From Trochalopteron elliotii (taxonomy: Eukaryota > Chordata > Aves > Passeriformes > Leiothrichidae): a stretch of DNA of 64,000 bases. Below the pieces are notes generated by a model, which was not told the DNA's origin, ran no database searches, and was given only the letters and a program-made list of their open reading frames with translations. Below, piece by piece: positions 1 to 12,684 of this stretch; position 1 is the first letter of the stretch; each line of letters opens with the position of its first letter. Where the stretch lies: assembly GCA_024734555.1 (NCBI GenBank), contig JANPWX010000097.1:3697764-3761763 (forward strand). The letters run 5' to 3'. A program made the translations under genes and the position numbers.

Positions 1-3000
1 ATAGAAGGTCTTTACCCAGACATCTGTTTCTACTTATGACAAAATGACATCAGGGGAAAGGATACTTTCTCTGCACATTCTTTAAATCTTACCCCCATTC
101 CTCCTACCCCAAAGCCCATTTGGGCTGGTTTCAGCCTTGCAAAAAGATTTCCTGACTGCCTCAGGAGCAGGCAGCTACTACAGAGCGACTGACAAAGTGT
201 GTAACGAGTCAGGGTCAAGTTCGGGAATTTCATGTTCATCATGCCAGCAGCCCAAAACATCATTAGACTAGGTCACCTAGTCTCTATGTGTCCAGGTAAT
301 GTCCTTCTTGAGGGTTTTCTCTGTTTTTCAGGAAGAAACATGACCTGGCCACTGATTTATCTTTCCAGAACATCAAAGTTAGGCTCAGAAGCCAGCAGAA
401 TTGCAAGAGGATGGCATTCAAACCATTGTTCACCACAAACTGCCCACAAACAAAGTTAGAAACCATCAAATGTCAAAACCTACAGCTGAAGAGTGACTTA
501 GTTCTCCTAGTTGAGTAACATAGCTGGATTCAAAGATTCCCAGAACTAGTTTGGCACTAAGAAGAAAAATAGCAGTATTGAATAAAACAAAGAATCTGAT
601 CACAAAGTGTGATTTTATCAAGCGAATCTCACATCAGTAAAAAGCTTTTTGCTAAGATCACCTGTTACATGAGGAGTCAAATGCCTCAAAGTCTGAGAGG
701 ACAACATTAGCTGACAAAAGCAGTTTCAGTGCTAGAATTTCATCAACTACATTGAAACGAAAATTCAAGACAGACAGTAGTTTTATTACATGATGATTTG
801 TATCTTAGCATCACGTTACTCTTTTCTGAATGATTTATGCTGTCCTAGGAAAACTCTGGTGTGCAAAGTGTTCAATCAAAAGAAATGAGTCCAGTCATAT
901 CTCTGACCCTGGCATAAACAAAGGTGTTCTGTGCCAAATGGACATAACCAGGCAAGATCTTTGACATTCCTACTGCAACAAGTAATTATTATTCCAGCTT
1001 TAGATATGAGAATAGCTGTCTTGTCTCCTTACACAAGAAAGAGCCGACATTTACTTTGTTAGGTATGGAAGGGAGCACTTTGTCCTTCAGAGAAGAACAA
1101 CTTACTGGAACTGGTTTTAGCACACATGCCTCAGAGTTTGGTCAGCACAACAGTATGTTCATGTTTAATCCCATGATGAGAATGCATCCTCAATCAATGA
1201 ATTTGTTTTAGAGCAAAATTTTCAACCTATTGAAGCTTTCTCTCAGGGAGGTGGGGGAATTCACCCTAACATCATTTGAGCAAGAAAGCTGTATTCTGTC
1301 CAAGAACCACTATATGTTTTCTGGTGACAGAAAAATTTATCACAGTTGGTATTTTGCCTGATTTACAATCAAACATTCAGATGAGTTAGGAGAATTAATT
1401 AAAATTACTAGGACAGATAAAAGGTAAAAGTTAAAACATGCTTTAGGTTTTACCTAGCTTTTAACTGCTAGCTAAGACACCTGTCTTCCCCAAAGCTATT
1501 TATACCCTCTCTGGAGATCTTGCTGCTGCCCATGGACTGAAAATATATGGAGGGTCACATGGATTTGGGATTTGGGATGTAGTTCAATTAAGCAACTTTC
1601 ACATTTCATTAGAAATGTCACTAGTTTATTCAGCAGGTATTTGTTAATCAAAGAAGGGAAATTGGCCCCCAAAAGAAATACTGCAATCTCAATTTCCTTA
1701 CACCCATTTTTAACACTCCCCAGTTTAGAAAGCAGAACATCACAAGACTGCTGCTATTAAAAGAAGAAACATCAGGTCACCAAGTTATCTAATAATCAGA
1801 GGCACTGAGAACTGTTCTTTGCTGAGAGACCCTGCATATCTGACTAACTGGTGCTCTGATCCCAGCTTCAAAAGGCATCCATTGACAACAACAGATCCTT
1901 AATCCATCCCATCTTTATGCAATGCAGAAGTTTGACCCACAGCAAAGTAAAAAAAGCTAGTATGCCAAAAAAGTCCCTCTTGCAGATGAAAAATAGATAA
2001 CAATTACTGGGAATAAAATGTTTCCTTTCAACAGATGTGGGCAAAACTATCCAAGCATGTTTTACCGGAAAGATAGAGTTTTCATCAGCCCAATGGCATG
2101 GCAGTCTGCAATTTGTCAAACAAAAGACTTTTCATCAGAAACAAACCATCCTCACCCTCCACATGCCAGGTATTCCACATATCTTGCAAACTCGCACTTC
2201 TCTTGTTTTTCTCCTTTCAGGAAAAAAAGAAAAAGCAAAAACAGAATCCCAGACCCAACAAGAAAATATGACTGAAAGAAGGCATGTGTACAATGAAGAA
2301 CACCCCCTTCAGAGTGAGGCATGAGCATGTGCTGCTGTGGCTGCTTTGACAGCTCACCTGCTGGGCTCCTCAGTGTTCCTCTTCCCCCCCAGCTGCCAGT
2401 GCATGGCCTGGACACAGGACCTCTCCCGAAAAAAGAGCCAAGGAGAAGTGTAAAAAGGGAGGAGGCTGTTCCTTTGTTGAGGGCAGAGGGATTTGTCTGA
2501 CAGCACTGCAGCCCAGCAGGCTCCATGGCCTGCAGGAAGCTCCCACAAGTAACCCATGGTCTTGCCTGCCCAGGGAGGTGCAGGAAGGCCTGTGTCCTGC
2601 TGCCATGCAGAGAAGCAACCACCTCATTTTATGAATGCCACCACTGCTATGAAGACAGGATCTGCTTCTGAAGTGCAGATTTATTCCTGTCTGTAAAGTT
2701 GCATGGCATGATTACAATTTCTAGACTAGTTGCATATTTAAATATTTACCTATTACCATAGTAAAACTGTCACTCTGGAGGATCTTCTTCACTTTTCCTC
2801 ACATGTATGATCACTTGTCACAAATGTGAATGTGAATGTGTCAGAGGGACTTGAGCATGAGGAATAAATTCAAACCAAGAATACTTTGCATTCATACTCA
2901 TCTTTCTCCAGAAAAATACAAATCCTAGTGAATACACAGCTCCAAGTCCATCATACCTAGTCCTGCACTGTTACACCCCCAAAAAACTCACCTCAGTGGG

Positions 3001-5641
3001 TGCTTTGTAAATATCACCTGTGAAGGAAACACCACAAGTCAGCCTGCAGAATTATGCAGGCTTTTTGCTACTTATCTCCTACAACTCATTATTCTGTGCC
3101 AGTCTGCTTGAGATTTAGGCATCTGCTCTGTGTTTCCCTGGTAAGGACAAAGTTTGATCTCACTTTGTGGTACACAAAGGAGCCACTCATTGCCTGATAT
3201 TAATTTTTCATGAGATTTGGAATGCAGAGTTGTATGTGTGTGCTTATTTCTGTTTGAGTCCTTTCAACTGCTATTTCTTACATCACCCCCATGGGATGAC
3301 AGCGAACATTCTTCTCACATGACTGGTGCATTGTGCTTTCTGCAGCTCTCTGGTGCCGTAATTTTTTTAGGGCTATAGTCCTTCCCCATCCTTTTCCATT
3401 TCATTACAAAGGAGAGTAAAGGTTCACTGGCTGGATTTCCAAAAGGGCGGACAAATTTATTACCACTAATAATATTTTCAGCTACAAAATTAAATCAGCT
3501 GAGCAGCCAAAGCTTCTGACTGGGGTAGAAGGATCCCACATTTGGGACTATACTTTTGCTCTGTGTAACACATCAGCAGTCCCCAGTCAGAGCTCAGACT
3601 CCTCTGGCCAAGAACTCGAGAGGAGGAGCGTGCAGATGGCTCTGCAGGCTGGCTCCTTGCAGGCATTTAGGGCTCCCCTGACACCTGAGAGTCTAGAAGG
3701 GACAAGGAGGGCAAGGCAAGAGGGAAAAAAGAGTGTGGGAGAAACAAATCTCAGTTCTCTCGACACCATGAGCAACAAGGATGGAGGAAAGTTGGACCAT
3801 CTGAAAGAATGACCAGCTGTGTTGGCTCAGGGTGCAATCAGGCTCACACTTGTGGCAGAAATGGTTTCCAGAGTGACACGTGGCTGTGGTGTCACAGCAT
3901 GATGTTGCCCTGGTTTGCTCATCATGTCTTTCTTTGCAATGGCAAAAATGTCTTATGTTCATCTTCAACTCTCCCTCATCCATCACACCCACTTGTCCTC
4001 AGGGTGCAGCTCACCAACACTCAAGTTTCCCTGATCTCTATCTGCTCCCAAAAAAGTTTCCTTTTCTTGAGAGCATGTCAGTGGTCACAACCAGAAGGAC
4101 ATCCCACAGACAGCTCCAGCTGTCAAGTTGTGGCACAGGAGTGATGGGGTAGTGCCAAGGGATCATCTTATGTTGTCTCTATATCAGAGGGAAATTTAAC
4201 ACATGACAACACCTGAGATGGGAATTTCTGGCAAAGCATGCCTTGTCTTGCCACACCACTGGATCTGGCAGGATTTTAACCTTATGGAAAATGTTTTCAT
4301 AAATGTCATTCACTGGATTTTTTTTTTAAATATATTTAAATATTTTTTGAATTATGCTTATTTTATGGGCACACAAAAGTTTTATTTAAAACTTTTGCAA
4401 TGTTAGGCACACCTTACTTGTCTGTTACAGAATGTGGGGCATTGTTGCTATCTGCTAATGAAATGTACCCTGCAATGGTTCATCACTTAGGTGAAAATAA
4501 AGATTTAAGCCAAAGCACATTCGCTGTTCTCATTTCTTTCTTGCCAGATTGCGAAAGTATTTAAAACCAGCGATAGATCAAGTTTTTTAATGGCAACACT
4601 ATAGGTTTTTTATGCTCCTGGAAGAAGATAGGAGCCATGCTAAATCCATAGTATCTGTACCAATTTTGGATTAATTCCAACTTCTGCACATCTTGAGAGT
4701 CTATCTATTAGAGATGGGTAGCATTCAGGGTTTAATTGTAGACATTTGCTATTAATATTAGTCTGTTTCTGCTTATGACTCAGGCTACTCTGCTGCCAGA
4801 ACACAGTGAAAAAACCCCAAAAGGCAGTGACAATGAGTGCATTTATTATGCTGAGAAGGCAAGGAAGGGGAGGGAAATGGTAAACTCATTTTGTAAAATT
4901 ACAGCTATTTATTCTGAGTAATTTTATTGTTTGTCTCACTGCATTACCTGGCTGGAATCTCTGCTGAGCTTCATGCTGGGAGATAGCCCATGACCTTGGG
5001 AGCCTTCCCACCCCAGTCAGGCACAGAGTGTCTCTGGAGGAGACATACAAACTCTGGGAAGGACTGCAGGGGGCTAGCCAGGGCAGTGGGGTGAGGCAGG
5101 AGCCCCGTCTCACTCCAAGAGCACACAGACGGTGCTCACATGTCCCACAGGCTGCTTCGAAGGGGAAAGTGGCCCAGGGAGCAGGAGGAGCTGCTCCCAC
5201 CCAGGCTGGTACCTCTCAGAACCAAAAGGGAAAAAGAATTGAGCCTCGTACCCCTCCTATAAACCTAATCACCCCTCTAAAAGACCCTCACTTACTTGTT
5301 AGGGACAATTCCAGATCTGTGTCTGCAGTAAGCATGAATTAAAAGTAAAAATAGAACTGTTGGACTTCATAAGTAATGTCTTCTTCTTTTCTGGCCACAC
5401 CTCATTTCGAGGAGCAGGATCTCTCTAGGAAGCTGCAAAAAATTACAGATATCCGGAGATGCAAAGGAAACTCATTTCTACCTTTTAGCATCAGTGTGGA
5501 TTGCCTGAGACTCTGTTCCCTATTCTTCTGAGGCAGGATTTGTTTTATTCACCCCGAGGGCAAGGGCACAACAGGCCATGTGCAGAAAGAGAGCTATTGA
5601 ATGTTGAGCTCAAGCAGGATTTCTACAATGTCTACAGTCTG
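1..5641. other. Non-coding DNA, no gene recognised
   Basis: I see no exon with convincing splice signals and no recognisable repeat family here. The open frames on both strands around 2150-2630, 3590-4150 and 4890-5340 overlap one another in several frames, begin and end without splice or promoter context, and resemble no family I know. The stretch 2300-2640 is somewhat richer in G+C than its surroundings, but it has no CpG-island character and no start site that I can support. Confidence 0.5.
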
Positions 5642-5738
5642 TTTTCCCCTTCCTACACAACAAAAAGGTTGTGTAGGTTTTTCCCCTTCCTACACAACAA
5701 AAAGGTTGTGTAGGTTTTTCCCAAACCTACACAACAAA
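5642..5738. repeat. 37-bp tandem repeat with self-complementary unit
   Basis: The motif CCTACACAAC starts at 5652, 5689 and 5726, giving an exact 37-bp period and about 2.5 copies. Within each full unit it is followed, after a short A-rich spacer, by its reverse complement GTTGTGTAGG, so every unit can fold into a 10-bp hairpin. The third copy has diverged just before the motif (CCCAAA instead of CCCCTT), which extends the inverted match across the unit boundary to 13 bp. No known family is recognised. The copies are nearly identical, so the expansion is probably recent. Confidence 0.9.
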
Positions 5739-5879
5739 AGCTGCCTTCTGAACCTTCTTTCTCATTTGCTTTCCACACTGGTCTTTATAGACTTGGAACC
5801 TTGATCTCTCCTTCAAGACTCATGGAATGCCAGGTAGTAACCCAGAGGAATTTCCTCAGCTCAAGTAATTCCAATCTTA

Positions 5880-5906
5880 ATATATATACATCTATATATA
5901 TATATG
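5880..5906. repeat. Short (TA)n microsatellite
   Basis: This is a run of TA dinucleotides interrupted by ACATC. It is an imperfect dinucleotide microsatellite, likely to vary in length between individuals. Confidence 0.85.
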
Positions 5907-6331
5907 TAAGAAAGAAAATCAAATAGGTCCAAAGAAATGCCAAAATACAGCACAGAAGCATTCAGATATTACTGAAATACAAGCAAATAAAGCAAGTAAA
6001 TGTGTCCAGTTGACTGGAATGGTTTGTGGGTTACACAACCTCCAAAGGACTGGGCTGAGGATCTCAACATGTTTGTTTCACTGAGTCATGAGTGCATCAG
6101 GCTCCCTGGGAAAGGCCAGCCAAAGGAGATCACTGCCTGTCTTCCCTTCTTCTTCATTCCATTGATCATAAACAATTCCTGTACATGTTCTTAAATGGTA
6201 CAAAACAACAGGAATTGGACCGAGTTCACAGGGAGAGCACCAACGTCCCATAATTCTCACTGCTGTCTTTCCTGTCAAGTTCATTATCTCAGCATGGCTA
6301 TTCTGTTGTCTTCTGTTTCTATTTATATGAC

Positions 6332-6400
6332 TCTTTTTTGTTGTTGTTGTTTTTGGGGGTTTTTTGTTTGTTTGTTTTTGTTTTGTTTTTGTTTTTTTTG
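6332..6400. repeat. T/G-rich low-complexity tract
   Basis: The + strand is almost only T and G: repeated TTG, then GGGGG followed by repeats of TTTG and TTTTTG. The open frame across it encodes only low-complexity Cys, Phe and Val and is not a gene. It is similar in character to the longer tract at 40055. Confidence 0.85.
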
Positions 6401-8102
6401 CCTAAATCACCCCTTGCATTGATCCAGAAATTTGGTAAGTATAAATGAGAGGCCTCAGAGACAGAATGAGACACACAATGTATTTTGATATTTTATTTTT
6501 TCTGCAGAATATTAAAAAAAGTCCTTTTTAAAAGAGCATGAAATTTTCAAATACATCCTGTCCCCATCTTTTACATGTCTGGTTAGGGTTCTCAGAGTGT
6601 GCCAGGAAAGGCGAGGCTGGGTACTGTAACACTGTCATCCTTGAAGTTAGGCTTTGCACATGTCAGATCCTTATGGTCTCTGGGACAGAGGGCACCTTGC
6701 AACAAAACTGTAGCTCATGGATCAATATGCCTTCACCAAAATCTTGCTGAGAATTATTTTATCACAGAGAACATCTGAACCTCTCTTTACTTCCAACTTC
6801 TAGATCTCACTGAGAGAAATAGCATTATTTATGAAATGCCTACATTATACTAATTGTCTATAACACCTGTTCTTTGAGGTTTTAATAAAAAAAAAACCCA
6901 AAACATTCACATTGCAATCTACCTGTAGTTCAAAATTTAGGCCTGCAAGTGCATGCTAGAAACATGTGAGTATGAGGACATAATGTTTGGGGTTATTTAT
7001 AGGTAAAGAAATAAAGGCTGACAGACAAACAGAAATTAGCAGTTGAGAACATCCTCTGCACGTTTTTAAATAGATCTGACACCAGTTCATAGGCTGTAAA
7101 TTACTTTGTGCTACAAAATGCACATGTACATGAGTTATTTGCTTAATGATCACCATTGTTTTTAATTGGAAATTTTCAGTATGAAGTTAAAGTGACTAAA
7201 AAGATATCATAGCAATTTTTGTGAAGGAGTCAGTCTTTTCTGATTAATAACCTTTTCTATTGAAACTTCATTGACTGGTCTCAGCCACTGACCCAACTTG
7301 ATCTTAACTCTCTGTCTGATGTGTCCTAAATTTTGGAAGAGGCTGAAAAGAAGTCAATATAGCTGCTTTCTCCATTCCTACTCTGTAAGAAAATAAACAG
7401 CATGTAGTGTGTTTACATCATATGACACCAACAAAATGCTGCCCTTGTTAGCTCCTCTCAGAAGAGCGCAGGCAGCCTTGTTTTGTGCCAAGCCTGTCAG
7501 CAGCAGCACAGTGTGTCTGGCTGTGCCTGTGCCTCCCACAAAGTTCATGGCAAGGCTTGCCTGTTGTCCCCACCCTCTCACAGGCTGGAACTTGCACCTG
7601 GACAGTGGATTTCCTGCAGAAGATGAAATACGTGTTTCCCAAACATCCTGCTGCAAAGTCAACCAGGACAAGATTGAACATTCAGTCCAGCCTTGGGAAT
7701 GCAAGTCCTTCCATTTTCAGTCCCAGTGCCAAGGTAAGGTAGGAGGTGACATGCCTGACTACATCCCACAAGCTAAAATAGAAGACACCCCCACTTTTAG
7801 GATGCAAGGCTGGAGTTTTGAGGGCAATTGCATCTGTTGCACACCATCACTGGAGGCATTGCATGGCTGAGGTGTCTGTGCCTCTTGTGATTCAGTGGGA
7901 GAATTTCTTAAGCACTGCTGAGAATGAGGATTGTTCACTGTGCCTCTGTACAGCAAGCAATGTAGGCTGTTCAAGGTAACGGCACTGTTCAGTGTCCTTA
8001 AGATTTCTCAACACCACTTTGTTTGTTTCAACTCTCCTTGAGCTGCAGCAGCTGCATTTGCCTCATTACAACATACTTTTTCACTTCCTGTGAAAATTCT
8101 TT

Positions 8103-8132
8103 AGGATTCACCAACTTCCTGTGGTGAATCCT
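8103..8132. repeat. Perfect 11-bp inverted repeat
   Basis: AGGATTCACCA at 8103-8113 is followed, after an 8-base spacer, by its exact reverse complement TGGTGAATCCT at 8122-8132. No gene or transcription unit is recognised nearby, so a terminator or RNA function is not supported. Confidence 0.85.
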
Positions 8133-11100
8133 GAAGTCTGCAGGGTCAGGACACACACCATAAAGACATACACATCCATCTGCCCTGTACAAGTAATCCC
8201 CAATTCAGATGCAGCTCCTAGCTCTAGGGATCTTTCTTCTGAGTTCAGCTCTATTTCCACTTCCACAGAGTGTTTCCTGGTGGAAGAAAGTTATCACCCC
8301 AGACCCACTGGATTTATTTTTATTACAGCTTATACAGAGCCATAGATCTGTCAGGTATCCCTCTTCTGAGGAGAGAATAGAGATGGCACAAGTCCATAGT
8401 TTTTACAACAGTAGACCCTAAGCCCACAAAATCTGGACTAGAAATAGCTCTTGCTTTCTAGCAAGAGTCCTAGAGACAGGCTTGCAAGCTGATCAGCTTC
8501 CACTTTTCTTGTTATCTCCACAGCAAAAAGAAAAGTAGAAATCTTCATTACACACATGTACTCAATGCAAGCAGAGGCCAGCTTTGGCACTTGATGTGGT
8601 TCCAGAACTGCTGAAGTAGTCCCTCAGGACCTCTTCTACTTGGCAGGTAACATCTTTTTCCTGCATGAAATAAAACCAGATGCAAACATGGGACTTGTGG
8701 TTGGTGCAAAGGAGAAGCCATTTACCACATAGTTCATTATCTGGGTTGATCAAGATCCACTCACCCAGGGTTCTAACTAATCTTCAAATGGGTTTTCCCC
8801 ATCTTGACTGGAAAAATGAAACATCATAAGTCACACCTGAAACTTCTCACAAGATTTCCAAGCCATTCCTGGAACTCTGGTAGTTTGGATGGCTCAAATA
8901 AAGGTAAGCTCAGCATTCAACTTTGTACCTTCCAAACATGGAATCTTGCTCCTCCACACTGTCACCCAGCACTGACCATTGTATGGTCTCATTAAATTAA
9001 CTACACTATAGAGGTGGTATTTGCAGGTTGAGCAGTAAAAATCAAGTTTTCAGTGGGAAACAATAGGAAATTACCCTCCAACCATATGCACATAAAACCT
9101 GATTATTTTGTACAAATTCTCTTGGAGGTTTTACAAGTGTTTTCTACTTCTTATTTTAGAAAATATTTCTTCTACTCATAAAAAAATAAATTATTTTTGA
9201 TTAATTTTTCAGTAAACTCTGGATTCAAAGATATTAGAATGGAATTAGGCAATATGAAAGAAATCTGTACAGTGCTCATTTCAGAAATCTAAAATGATAA
9301 AGAGTAAAAAAGGGCAATATTTTTTAATGTGGAGAATTTGGACAATTAGCAAAAAACAAAGCACTATCCTACTGCATTTGACAGAAGGCGCTAAACTTCT
9401 GTGCAACTTCTGGGTCTTCAAATGCTTTCCTCAGTTGCAGAGAAGCCTCTGAATATAGATTAAATACGTTCATCCCAAATTAACTAAGAAGGAAAACATG
9501 AACAATACATTCCTCCTGAGACTGCCCTAACCTATTCAGTAATTTGTAGCACACAAAGAACCTCATGCAGGTCTCTGAGCCTTTGGCACATTCCCTAGTG
9601 GCTCTCTGTACCAGTCACACTCACATTGCCCAAGGTGGAAGAGTTTCAAGGGGCAGAAACTTCCAGCTTTGCTATTTTCCTGGAAAACACATACTGCTAT
9701 TTGTACTTTTACCAAAGATGAACAAACAAAAGAAGTTGCATACCACATTGAACTAAAACCAACCCATGGTTTCTTCCTGAATTTATTTATCTGAATCTGC
9801 TTTGTGTCCTGATAATATTATGAAATATTTTTGATTTTAGTTGTGCAGGATGCCTTTCATCCCATAACCTGTGGTTGTGTGCTCTAAAGGAATAGCCAAC
9901 AGCAATAGCCATAATGTCTTACTTTTCAAGGAACAGCACAAACATACCCACTCCTCATCCCCCCAAATTCTCCTTGCAGAAGATGCAGTTGGACATTCGT
10001 GATGATAATTTGTCAGGGAGACTGAGGTATCTAGAGAAATAAGCCAAAGCTTGGATATTTTGCAATGTTTTTTTTAAAAAAATCTCTTTTGACATTATTT
10101 TTGACAGATTTCATTATGTTTTGGAAACGGGAGATTTGAGGATGCAGGAAACTTAAAATTTGCCTTTTGTTCTTCCAGCTCTCACAACACCAAAGCAAAC
10201 AAATACAGGAAGGGCTCTGTGACCCAGGAAGGATTAGGATGTAAATATCCACAGGTTCTATACTGTAAAGTATATTCTAGCTTGTTCATGGCCTGGAAAA
10301 TAAACACACTTGACCACAGTAGTGCTCAGCAGCTGGTTGTTGGATTGGAGCTGGACAGCTGAAAGCCTAAAGTTAAAAAAGCATTATCTATAACACAGTG
10401 GTGAACAAAAGGATTTGCTATAAATTTCTGAGTAGCTGAAAGGTCAAGAAGGAAATACAGGAACAATGGTAGACAATAAAAATGTTAACTTGATCATTTA
10501 CTTTGTTAAGACAGCTAGGAAAGTTTGAGCTAGACTTTTCGGTTATTTCTTACTTTAAGGCACATGCAAAGTGTATTAAGGTGTTCTCAGCTTTAAAAGC
10601 ACAAATATGTATGAGAAAAATGCTTTCTTAGACACTGAGAAAAGCAGTACATTTCTAGAGACAATTCCTCCTGAGGAATCCACTAGAACTGGTGACCATG
10701 TCCAGTGCATTTGTGTCTGCTTAGGACTGGGTTCAGCCTGCATAGCATTGCACCTCAAAACCATAGACATCCAAGCTAAGTTGTTTAGTTATCTGTACAA
10801 CTCCCACAGGCAATGGAGACTACAAGACATCTTCCCAGAATATTTCATTTCACTGGTTTTAGACATCTATCTCTGTCCAAAAAACTTACAAGATGATTTT
10901 GAGAGCCATCAGTATAATCAGGTGTTCAACATCTATTTTAGGGCACGGAACTGTTAAATTTAATTCTCTAGATCCAACCTGGATGCCCCACACACTCCCT
11001 TTGAGCGGGGTGGGGGGAAATATCAGAAGGTTTGGTGCAGACTGAACATGAAGTCTAAGAAAACTAATATAAAAAGACTAAGATGAGTGTTTGCAGAGGT

Positions 11101-12651
11101 TTTTCTGTAAGCTTAAATAGCATTTCTTATACAAAGTAATCTTGTGGCAATCTACATAAACTGATCATGTTGTTTGTGATGTCCCCGTAAGAGAGCTGAA
11201 ACCACTGCCTGCCTCTCTCTAACAAAGCAAAACCAGAAAAAGCATAGGATTTTTTATTATCTGATTTGCTGATTTGTTTGGGTTTTTCAAATTAAAAGAT
11301 CATGAAAATGTACTATAGGAAAACTGTACGAGAACATCAACATCATGGAAACATACAAAAGTAGTATTATATACATTGCAGTACCTGCAGAATTTTAAAG
11401 ACCCTCTGTATTTGTAAAGCTCACTCAGAGGTATTTCAGTTGGTGAAATGTAGAGGCATCCAGTACAGTATATTCAGCTTTATTCACTTATGGAAAAATC
11501 CTTTGGAATGTAATGAGTGAAGGCCAAAAAGTGCAATAGAAATTTTATCCAACATCCCTCCTATACAATTATACAAATTGACTTTTGAATTCTGTAGCAA
11601 GACTATCACTCTATTAAAATCTATCATATTTTTTTCCATAAGGACCATGTGCCAAAGTCCTTATAGCTATTCCTGCCTTCTCCTCCAGAAAAAAAAACTC
11701 TCTCCAGCAAAACCTGTGACCTTCCATATATCCATTTTCTAATAATTGATTGATACTAGAAAAGAACTTTCCTTTTCTTTGGACTTAGGAGTATTTGGAA
11801 AGAGACCCCCTGCAATCCATCCAACAGGGCTCAGTGATGTGAGAAAGGAGACCACTAACATATGAGTGCTCTGTAATATTGGAAGGGAGACCCTCTTTTG
11901 CACTGAATTAACGCCTGGAAAATCTGCTCCCCTTATGCTTTTTCCATGTGATTTGCTGGACCTCATTCTTGCTCCATTGCTGTGAGGGCCAGGACATATC
12001 CCCTGGCAGTTTTTAAAACTTTTATAAACTGGAAAGTATTTTGCTGGCTTGAACTTAGCTTGCCTAGAATCTGTGAAAGATGCTGCTGTTATTGTTGGGG
12101 TTTTAGTTGAGTTTGGTCATGTTATTCATTCCTGTTAAATGGGCTGGTTTGATTTCTTTTAAAGCTTTGTTGTTTATCTCAGGAAGTCAATTAATTAATT
12201 TCCCAATTGCTTACTTTTACTTCATGCCTTTGCCTCATTCCTGTATGTGCAGAACTTTTCTGTTGGAGAAAGGGGAAAATTTTATTGTTCCAGATTGGTT
12301 TCCAATTTGTTATTTTAGTCAAGGTGAGAAGGCAAATCTATAGTGTTTCAAATGCCTGCAAGGTGAGAGGGAGATGGGTGTTCTGGTGCCAAGACGGTGA
12401 GACTTTTTGCTGAGGAGAGTCTAGTATGTCTCAACAGCAGCTGCATTTTCAGCATCCTTGAAATCTGAGGGAGCCATGAATGGGGATCCTGAATGTTTCA
12501 GGTGTAAAAAAACCACCTGTGGGTTTGTGATTAGAATTTGCATGTATTAAGTATTAGTTCCGTGGCACATCACAGTGTTTTTTCCTAAGATGAAAAGCTG
12601 TGCCTACCTGAAGTTTCACTGGCTGAAACATTGACTTGAAATCCTAGAAAT
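8133..12651. other. Non-coding DNA, no gene recognised
   Basis: Nothing in this block is supported as a gene or known repeat. A short perfect hairpin (CTCTTGCT / AGCAAGAG) lies near 8447-8467. A 116-codon frame at 10607-10957 (+) and an overlapping minus-strand frame with a GTAAGT donor-like site near 10881-10886 were examined. Neither has a credible acceptor or a recognisable product. Confidence 0.5.
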
Positions 12652-12684
12652 GAGTGTGTGTTTGTGAGTGTGTGTGTGTGTCTC
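12652..12684. repeat. Short (TG)n microsatellite
   Basis: TG repeats are interrupted by TTTGTGAG, with a final uninterrupted run of about seven TG units before CTCTG. Confidence 0.9.

Larger units (their letters stand above)
5739..8102. other. Non-coding DNA with small simple repeats
   Basis: This block holds the short TA tract and the T/G tract listed separately and nothing else recognised. The open frame around 7409-7870 (+) is the longest in the block. It has no domain, acceptor or donor support and is overlapped by equally long frames on the other strand. Confidence 0.5.

Noticed and set aside
2152..2622. 156-codon frame on the minus strand
   Set aside because: Several overlapping frames occur on the same strand, all Gly/Pro/Ser/Leu biased by local G+C. 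No family or splice signals.
7409..7870. 153-codon frame on the + strand
   Set aside because: No recognisable motif, and the opposite strand is equally open.
10607..11020. 116-codon + frame and an overlapping minus frame with a GTAAGT site
   Set aside because: Both strands are open over the same bases, the acceptor is poor and no homologue is recognised.
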